From: Opitutus sp.
GTDB lineage: Bacteria > Verrucomicrobiota > Verrucomicrobiia > Opitutales > Opitutaceae
DNA: 64,000 nucleotides
Assembly: GCA_024707325.1 (NCBI GenBank)
Contig: JANPZY010000001.1
Coordinates: forward strand, 2,418,501-2,482,500
Direction: 5' to 3'
Shown: in pieces, positions 57,549 through 64,000 of the stretch
Layout of the letters: the number at the start of each line of letters is the position of its first letter
Position numbering within the stretch: the first letter of the stretch is position 1
Program-made: the position numbers and the translations under genes
Notes under the pieces: generated by a model
Seen by the model: the letters and a program-made list of their open reading frames with translations, nothing else
Database searches by the model: none
Told to the model about the DNA's origin: nothing

Positions 57549-58024
57549 ATGGCAGCGCAGAAAAAAAGACCGACCGCTACACGGAGATCCGCAACTCCAA
57601 GGCGCTTCGCGACTACTTCGTCGACGAGCGTTTCGAGGCGGGCATCCAGTTGCGCGGCACCGAGGTGAAATCCATCCGGGCCGGTCGCGCGCAGATCAAC
57701 GATGCGTTCGGCCGCATCGAGAAGGGCGAACTCTGGCTCCACAACGCGCACATCGAGCAATACGCCTTCGGCAACATCTTCAATCACGACGCCAAGCGCA
57801 TCCGGAAACTCCTCCTGCACCGCCACCAAGTCCGCAAGATTCAGCAGGCGCTCGACTCCGGCGGTCGTGCCCTCGTGCCCCTGCGGATGTATTTCAAAGA
57901 GGCGCTCGTGAAGGTGGAAGTTGCTCTGTGCACGGGAAAAAGCTTTTCGACAAACGCGAGACCCTCAAAAAGAACGCGCAGATGCGCGAAGTGGAAAAAA
58001 GCCCTGAAGTCCTACCGCCGGTGA
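57549..58024 (+). CDS. smpB: SmpB, tmRNA-binding protein, with three homopolymer indels
   Basis: SmpB delivers tmRNA to stalled ribosomes. The start (MAAQKK) and the main body (TDRYTEIRNSKALRDYFVDE, RGTEVKSIRAGRAQINDAF) lie in different frames; one missing A in the run of seven at 57561-57567 joins them. A second missing A in AAAAA near 57938-57942 gives GKKLFDKRETLKKNAQMREV, and one extra A near 57992-57997 returns to the frame that ends KALKSYRR. With all three repaired the protein has 158 residues, the usual length. Without repair, the region after residue 130 would be nonsense. Its stop is one base before thrB. Confidence 0.93.
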
Positions 58025-58025
58025 C

Positions 58026-58934
58026 ATGAGCACGCCTCGCGACTCTGTCACTGTCCGCGTGCCCGGCAGCACGTCCAACTGCGGCGCGGGTTTCGACACC
58101 CTCGGCCTGGCGCTGTCTGTCTACAATCGAGTGACGCTCACGCGCACCGACGGCGCCGAGCCGCTTCCGGCCGGGCCCGGCGAAGAGCGCGCGCTCGCGA
58201 TGGTGAAAAACACCGCCGATCTCTTCGCGCGCAGCACTGGAGTGCGCGTTCCGGGTTTTCGTTTCCGCATCGAAGGTGATGTCCCGCCAGCTCGCGGCCT
58301 CGGTTCCAGTGTCACGGTCATCGCGGGAGTGCTTGCGGGCCTCGATGCCTTGTGCGGCACGGAGCTTTCACGGCATCGCCTCACTGCGCTTGCGACCGAA
58401 CTCGAGGGGCACCCCGACAACGCCAGCGCCGGCGTGCTCGGCGGCTTCACGGTTTCGCGCTGCGATCCCGTCGGTAACCAGTTTCTGGATACGATCAAAG
58501 TGCCCGTGCCGGCCGATCTGCGCTTCGTGGTCGTTTCGCCCGCGGTCGAGTTGCTCACGAAGGAATCGCGCGGTGCGTTGCCGGACAGTCTGCCTTACTT
58601 CGATGCGGTGAAGAGCATCAACAGCGCGGCGTATCTCACCGCCGCGTTTGCCACCGGCGATTACGAGAAGCTTCGCAATGCGGTGAGCGATTTCATGCAC
58701 GAACCCTACCGGCTCCCCAAAATCACCGGCGGGCGCCAGGCGATTTCCGCGGGTATCGAAGCCGGCGCGTTTACCGGATGGTTGAGCGGCAGCGGTTCCA
58801 GCGTGCTGTGCGTGGCCGCGGAAGCGCGTGCGTCGCAAGTGGCAGAAGCCATGAGTGCCGCCTTCGCCAGCTTCGGAGTGAAGAGCGAGACGCGAATCCT
58901 GGTCGCCGACAACGACGGTCTTCAGGTCGGGTAG
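58026..58934 (+). CDS. thrB: Homoserine kinase
   Basis: This GHMP kinase phosphorylates homoserine in threonine synthesis. The 302-residue product has VRVPGSTSNCGAGFDTLGLAL near the start, the ATP loop PPARGLGSSVTVIAG near residue 88, GHPDNASAGVLGGF near 128 and the C-terminal TGWLSGSGSSVLCVA motif near 250. Length and motif order are normal. No other threonine gene is adjacent. The start overlaps or nearly abuts smpB, suggesting one transcript. Confidence 0.94.
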   Translation: MSTPRDSVTVRVPGSTSNCGAGFDTLGLALSVYNRVTLTRTDGAEPLPAGPGEERALAMVKNTADLFARSTGVRVPGFRFRIEGDVPPARGLGSSVTVIAGVLAGLDALCGTELSRHRLTALATELEGHPDNASAGVLGGFTVSRCDPVGNQFLDTIKVPVPADLRFVVVSPAVELLTKESRGALPDSLPYFDAVKSINSAAYLTAAFATGDYEKLRNAVSDFMHEPYRLPKITGGRQAISAGIEAGAFTGWLSGSGSSVLCVAAEARASQVAEAMSAAFASFGVKSETRILVADNDGLQVG

Positions 58935-58947
58935 TTCTGGGTTGGCC

Positions 58948-59361
58948 TCAGGCGGATCGATCGGCGCCTGCCGCTCCCGGCCAGTGCCGCAGAATTTCAT
59001 CGGCCAGCCGCTTTCCGCCGAACGGTTTTTGCAGCAGACAACGGATCGCGTCCGGTCGCTCGCCCTGCCAAGGCTCGGTCGAGTGCCCCGTGATCATGAT
59101 GAAAGGCACGCCGGGGCACAGCGCGGACGCCTTTTCCACGAACTGCAAACCATCCATCTGCGGCATGAAGAAATCCGTCACCACGATCCCCGGGCTGAGG
59201 GCAGGCAGGGCCTGCAACGCATCACGGGCGCGTGTGAACGTTACCACTTTCCGCCCCAGTAATTCGGTCACCGCGCCAGCGAGCAGCTCCACATACGACT
59301 TCTCGTCGTCGAGCATGACGATCACTTGATCCGGGCTGCTGGTGTTCACGGTGGGTGTCAT
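58948..59361 (-). CDS. Single-domain response regulator
   Basis: The 137-residue product has one receiver domain: VIVMLDDEKSYVELLAGAV near residue 15, the phospho-accepting Asp in GIVVTDFFMPQMDGLQF near 61 and the Lys in CLLQKPFGGKRL near 116. There is no output domain. The ATG at 59361 was chosen over an upstream alternative. It is divergent from trmL across 80 bases. No kinase is adjacent, and its partner is unknown. Confidence 0.92.
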   Translation of the reverse strand: MTPTVNTSSPDQVIVMLDDEKSYVELLAGAVTELLGRKVVTFTRARDALQALPALSPGIVVTDFFMPQMDGLQFVEKASALCPGVPFIMITGHSTEPWQGERPDAIRCLLQKPFGGKRLADEILRHWPGAAGADRSA

Positions 59362-59441
59362 GGCGATGACCTCCCGATCGTCCGCGCGCAACGGAGGTGA
59401 AGCACACTTGCCTCGTTTAACCGAGCTGTGACGATTTCCCG

Positions 59442-59906
59442 ATGCTGCATGTGGTCCTCTTTCAACCCGAGATCGCGCCCAACACGGGCAACATCGGACG
59501 CATGTGCGCGCTCACGCGGACGCGGTTGCACCTCATTCATCCGCTCGGATTTGTGATCAACGACCGCAACCTGCGCCGCGCGGGCATGGACTACTGGAAA
59601 CAGCTCGACGTCCATGAACACGCCGACTGGGCGGCCTTCCGCGCGAGCCCGTTGGCACCGCGCCGACTTTGGCTTCTCACCACCAAAGCCGAGCAGACAT
59701 TTTGGGACGTGCGCTTCGCCGATGGCGACGGACTGGTCTTCGGCAGCGAAAGCTCCGGCGCGCCCGATTGGTTGCACGAGGAGCTCGACGCCACGCGCAT
59801 CACCATCCCGCACGCCAATCCGGATCTCCGCTCGCTCAACCTGAGCACTGCGGCGGGAGTGGCGACTTACGAAGCGCTCCGTCAGATCGGAATGCCTCCG
59901 TCGTAG
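59442..59906 (+). CDS. trmL: TrmL, tRNA (cytidine/uridine-34-2'-O)-methyltransferase
   Basis: This SPOUT-family enzyme methylates the ribose of the wobble base in certain leucine tRNAs. The 154-residue product has LFQPEIAPNTGNIGRMCALT near the start, DGLVFGSESSGAPDWL in the middle and LRSLNLSTAAGVATYEALRQ near the end, the knot region. Length is normal. Confidence 0.95.
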   Translation: MLHVVLFQPEIAPNTGNIGRMCALTRTRLHLIHPLGFVINDRNLRRAGMDYWKQLDVHEHADWAAFRASPLAPRRLWLLTTKAEQTFWDVRFADGDGLVFGSESSGAPDWLHEELDATRITIPHANPDLRSLNLSTAAGVATYEALRQIGMPPS

Positions 59907-59939
59907 TGCGGTCTGCACCATACCAACCCCGCGCGCTCG

Positions 59940-60542
59940 TTAAGAGGATTTCTTCTGCTTCGCGAACTCCACGGCTTTCTTGATCGCCGTGTCGTAGCCT
60001 TTTTCGAGGGAGGGATAGATCGCGATCGTGGTGGCGAGCGCCTGCGCGTAACCGCTCGAGCCCGCGTGCTTCGCGTGCATGTAAACCGCCAGATCGTCGA
60101 GCGAGTTGAACGACAAATCCGACGTTTCCTTGATGAAATCTTCGCCGCCGAGCGCCGCAATCGCGCCCAGCTCCTTACCCTTCTTCTTCGCGGCGCCGGA
60201 GAGCAATCCGCCCAGCGGCACTTTCGAGGCGAGCATGCCCGTGGCTTTCTCGCCGGCCTTGGCGCCCACCGCGGCGCCGATTTGAGCGCTCAACGCTTTG
60301 TTGGCCCACTCGGTCAACGTGCCGTCGGCTTTGAACGGAGCGAAAAACTTGCCCGACTTGTCGGCGAGCGGCTCCGGCGCCTGCAGATCGGCCGCGTCGA
60401 TTTTGCTCTTCGTTGTGAGATCCACCACGGTGCGCAGGATTTTTTCCGCGCGCAGGATATCGTCGGCGTCGACGGCGAGGGAGACGTGGGGCACGAAAGC
60501 GGCGAGCGCCGCGACAGCAAGAGCACGGAGGGGACGAAGCAT
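59940..60542 (-). CDS. Secreted protein of unknown function
   Basis: The 200-residue product starts with a signal peptide (RALAVAALAAFVPHVSLAVD). The mature part is Ala/Gly/Lys-rich with GAAVGAKAGEKATGMLASK near residue 90, and helical stretches such as SFNSLDDLAVYMHAKHAGSS. I do not recognise a family. The start at 60542 begins the signal; the frame is open further upstream into the repeat array but has no conserved features there. It follows the oppF gene on the same strand after 302 bases that hold array F. Confidence 0.75.
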   Translation of the reverse strand: MLRPLRALAVAALAAFVPHVSLAVDADDILRAEKILRTVVDLTTKSKIDAADLQAPEPLADKSGKFFAPFKADGTLTEWANKALSAQIGAAVGAKAGEKATGMLASKVPLGGLLSGAAKKKGKELGAIAALGGEDFIKETSDLSFNSLDDLAVYMHAKHAGSSGYAQALATTIAIYPSLEKGYDTAIKKAVEFAKQKKSS

Positions 60543-60684
60543 GGTGTGGAGTTGGTCTGGAGGTTGTGTCGATCCGGGAATATTTTCCTCGAACGGCGAA
60601 CCGTTTAACACCACTTTTCGGCCGCTCCGACAACCGCATTCTCCGTCATCGCCAGGGGAGTGGGCGCGTCGGGCCGGAGCAGCA
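60543..60684. other. Leader region of the secreted-protein gene
   Basis: No gene is seen in the 142 bases between this gene start and array F. The promoter of the secreted protein should lie here; I find no clear -35/-10 pair. Confidence 0.4.
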
Positions 60685-60838
60685 TCCCGCTCGATTCGGG
60701 ACCGAGTGCGCAGCGAGTCGAGCCAAGGTCCGCACACGGTCGCGACTCGATGCGGACACGGTCGCGACAAGGTGCGGACCGGGTCGAGCCACGGTGCGGC
60801 TCGGGTCGGGACAAAGTCCGGACCGACGTGGGACGCGT
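60685..60838 (-). repeat. 11/22-bp tandem array F, just after the oppF stop
   Basis: Seven 22-bp units begin at 60685, 60707, 60729, 60751, 60773, 60795 and 60817. On the + strand the 8-bp cores read GTCCGCAC, GTCGCGAC, GTGCGGAC, GTCGGGAC, GTCCGGAC and similar, every 11 bases. Reading along oppF (- strand), the array starts 6 bases beyond its stop codon. Confidence 0.9.
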
Positions 60839-60844
60839 GGCGGA

Positions 60845-61829
60845 TCAAATCTCGCCGAGGCGCACGCACGCGGCTTCGCGTTGCGGACCGGCGGGGAGGA
60901 GGCGCACGTCGAAGGCGCGACATTTCTCCTGCGCGAACGGACAGCGCGGATGAAACGGGCAACCTGCGGGCGAATCGATCGGCGAGGGCGGTTCACCGCG
61001 CACGACGAGCGAATCGCGCTCCACACCGCGCATCGGGGTCGGCCACGGGAATCGCGCTCACGAGTGCGCGCGTGTAGGGATGCGCGGGACGCTCGATCAC
61101 GTCGACTGCGGGGCCGAGCTCCACGACCTTGCCGAGATACATCACGGCGATGCGATCGGAGATGTGTTTCACGACCGAGAGGTCGTGCGCGATGAAGAGA
61201 ATCGTGAGATTCATCTCGCGGCCGAGACGCGCGAGCAGGTTGAGAATCTGCGCCTGGATCGAGACGTCCAACGCCGACACCGGTTCGTCGGCAATGATGA
61301 TCCTGGGCTCGAGCGCGAGCGCGCGGGCGATGGCGATGCGCTGGCGTTGTCCGCCGGAAAACTCGTGCGGATACTTGCGCATGAGGCGCGGCGCGAGGCC
61401 GACGTGTTCCATCAGTTGCGCGACGCGCGCGGGCACTTCGCGGCGCGGACAGATGCGGTGCACGAGCAGCGGTTCGGCGAGTGTGTCGTAAACCGTGGCG
61501 CGGGGATTGAGCGACGCGTAGGGATCTTGAAACACCATCTGCAACTCGCGGCGAAGCGCGTGCGATTGCGCCGCGGACTCGTGGGCGAGATCGCGGCCCT
61601 CCAGCAGGATCGAGCCGGACGTCGCAGGCACGAGCTGCATGATCGTGCGCGCGAGCGTGGATTTGCCGCAGCCGGATTCGCCGACAATGCCGAGCACTTC
61701 GCCGCAACGCACGCTGAGCGAAACGCCATCGACGGCCTTGACGGAGCCGACGTGGCGTTTGACGAGAAAACCCGAACGCACCGGGAAGTGCGTTTTCACG
61801 TCGCGCAGCTCGAGAATGGGATCCGACAT
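60845..61829 (-). CDS. oppF: Oligopeptide/dipeptide ABC transporter ATPase (OppF type), frameshifted
   Basis: The 5' part has Walker A GESGCGKSTLARTIM near residue 49, the Q-loop VFQDPYASLNPRATVYD, the signature FSGGQRQRIAIARAL and Walker B IIADEPVSALD, and ends in one frame at 60993. The C-terminal specific region (PAGCPFHPRCPFAQEKC) continues in a second frame from about 61033. Removing one base of the run 61035-61038 joins them into a 327-residue OppF. It starts six bases after oppD and so was translated with it. No permease or binding-protein gene is in the window. Confidence 0.93.
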
Positions 61830-61834
61830 CGTTT

Positions 61835-62809
<975 letters not shown>

Positions 62810-62874
62810 GCGTGGTTGAAAGGAGCCGCGATTAGACGCGGAGCAACTCGGCCGGAGCAAGTGCGTTTGACGAC

Positions 62875-63861
62875 TCAGGTCGCGAGAACTTCGTCAAACG
62901 CAGCGCAAACTTCGGCGACCTCGATCGTGCTCATCGGAAACCCGCCGCGTGCATCGGGTTTGGCGCGGAGCGCGACGTAACGCGTGCCCCACGGATGCCA
63001 GCGTGCGGGCGATTGAAAACCGTAGAGTCCGACCACGGGAATCTGGAACGACGCGGCGAGGTGGAGCTGGCCGGTGTCGATGCCGATCGCAACGTCCATG
63101 CGACGCAGGAGCGCGAGCGCGCCGGGGAGATCGAGTTGCTTGCTCCAGTCGAGCGGTGTGCGCTGGAGCGGTCCGGCGAGACGGACGATTTCGGCGTGCG
63201 CGTCGGTGTCGCGCGGTGCGCCGCAGAAGTGCACCGCGCAGCCACGGACATTCACGAGCCAGCGCACGAGCTCAGCCATGCGATCCAGCGGCCAGTCCTT
63301 GGCGGGATTAGTTGAGATCGGTGCGAGAAAAACGTGCCGCGCGATATCGCGTGGAAACGACGGCTCGACCGCGGCCTCGGCGGCGGACGTGGTCCAGTTT
63401 TCGTTGTGCGTATCGAGGACGGGCACGTTGTCGGCCCGCAGCAGATCGAGGAAGCATTCCACCTCGTGCTTGGATTCTGGATACGGCACCGCGCGATGGA
63501 GGAGGAGGCTGGAACCCTGCACGCGGAAGCCGACGCGGTGCGGGATGCCCGCGAGCGTGGCGAGAATCGCGGTCGAGATGGCGCGTCGAAGAACGTAAAC
63601 GCGATCGTAGCGGCGGGCGCGCAGAAAGCGCGCGGCGCCGATGAAGCCGGAGCAAGGCGGCGTCGGGGCATTTTTCGCGGGCCGGCGATGCCAGGGGATC
63701 AGTTCGTTGATATACGGGCAGGCGGCGAGCACCGCGCCGGCGCGAGGTTCGACGAGCACATCGATCGTGGCCTGCGGAAACGCCGCGCGCAGGTTTCGCA
63801 GAAAGGGAATGGCGAGCACCGTGTCGCCCAAATACCGGTAACGAATCACGAGGATGCGCAT
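62875..63861 (-). CDS. Family 9 glycosyltransferase (heptosyltransferase-like)
   Basis: The 328-residue product starts MRILVIRYRYLGDTVLAIPF, the N-terminal pattern of the LPS heptosyltransferase family, and ends with IGIDTGQLHLAASFQIPVVG near residue 258, the donor-site loop with its TGxxHLAA-type signature. It probably adds a sugar to the LPS core. The ATG at 63861 lies four bases after the stop of the upstream fragment. Confidence 0.93.
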   Translation of the reverse strand: MRILVIRYRYLGDTVLAIPFLRNLRAAFPQATIDVLVEPRAGAVLAACPYINELIPWHRRPAKNAPTPPCSGFIGAARFLRARRYDRVYVLRRAISTAILATLAGIPHRVGFRVQGSSLLLHRAVPYPESKHEVECFLDLLRADNVPVLDTHNENWTTSAAEAAVEPSFPRDIARHVFLAPISTNPAKDWPLDRMAELVRWLVNVRGCAVHFCGAPRDTDAHAEIVRLAGPLQRTPLDWSKQLDLPGALALLRRMDVAIGIDTGQLHLAASFQIPVVGLYGFQSPARWHPWGTRYVALRAKPDARGGFPMSTIEVAEVCAAFDEVLAT

Positions 63862-63865
63862 AGGC

Positions 63866-64000
63866 TCAACGAGCTGGAATGACGCGGCGCATGGAGAATG
63901 GAGTGGCTGCTTCGGCGATGCCTTGGGGAGCGCGCACGCGACGCGTGCGACGCGTGGTGGCGAGATGCCCGAGGTTCTGGGCAATCTCGTCCGGCAGCCA
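63866..64000 (-). CDS. 3' end of an upstream gene, cut by the window edge
   Basis: An open frame from the window edge gives 44 residues, WLPDEIAQNLGHLATTRR and on, ending MRRVIPAR with a TGA at 63866-63868, four bases before the glycosyltransferase start. The spacing and codon pattern fit the end of a co-transcribed gene, plausibly for surface polysaccharide synthesis. The family cannot be recognised from this part. Confidence 0.4.
   Translation of the reverse strand, partial: WLPDEIAQNLGHLATTRRTRRVRAPQGIAEAATPFSMRRVIPAR

Noticed and set aside
60845-61033. A small independent gene after the OppF ATPase
   Set aside because: It carries the cysteine-containing C-terminal region of OppF and joins it after removing one base.

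Overview
The window is about 64 kb of high-GC bacterial chromosome. It most likely comes from Verrucomicrobiota (PVC superphylum), plausibly an Opitutaceae-like organism. The main pointers are a double-length UvrA of about 1,900 residues with four ABC modules, an arrangement also known from chlamydiae; a 51-residue basic protein resembling a family shared by Chlamydiae and Verrucomicrobia; and a full division and cell-wall (dcw) cluster. The phylum is an inference from gene content, because there is no rRNA here.

Layout. 1-14.9 kb is the dcw cluster on the + strand: murE (3' part), murF, mraY, murD, a LysM protein, ftsW, murG, murC, murB, ddl, ftsQ, ftsA and ftsZ, tightly packed and often overlapping by 4 bp. 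15.3-21.6 kb (+) holds obgE, an unknown gene, a PilB/GspE ATPase, a TPR lipoprotein, a LysE-type exporter and a REC-HDOD regulator. 22-25.3 kb (-) has a hybrid histidine kinase and mnmA. 25.4-33.4 kb (+) has a phosphodiesterase, a GH13 debranching-type enzyme, gap-pgk-tpiA and a secreted TIM-barrel protein. 33.6-42.2 kb is mixed: cysteine hydrolase, YdeI-like protein, prfC, two tiny membrane proteins, an rRNA methyltransferase, a coiled-coil protein, eno, an ankyrin protein and a response regulator. 42.4-50 kb (-) reads glycosyltransferase, DeoR regulator, uvrA. 50.1-52 kb (+) has a holin-like membrane protein and lpdA. 52.2-57.2 kb (-) has a Gfo/Idh-MFS-Gfo/Idh operon, tRNA-Arg(CCG), a YqaA-like protein, the small basic protein and cutA. 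57.3-59.9 kb has rpoZ, smpB, thrB, a response regulator and trmL. The right end (-) has a secreted protein, oppF, oppD, a family 9 glycosyltransferase and a 3' gene fragment.

Two layers lie on top of the genes. First, nine genes (murE, murC, REC-HDOD, GH13, gap, pgk, smpB, oppF and possibly the ftsW end) show single-base indels, nearly all at short homopolymers. Repairing each one restores a normal full-length family member, so most are probably sequencing or assembly errors rather than decay. Second, the window is rich in short non-coding repeats. There are several palindromic families, some sitting in frame inside mnmA and uvrA. There is also an apparently undescribed family of tandem arrays built of 11-bp steps (an 8-bp dyad of form GTnnnnAC plus 3 bp, with a 22-bp super-period). 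Six arrays occur, five at or just after the stop codon of a gene and all in the same orientation relative to that gene. This is the strongest candidate for something new.
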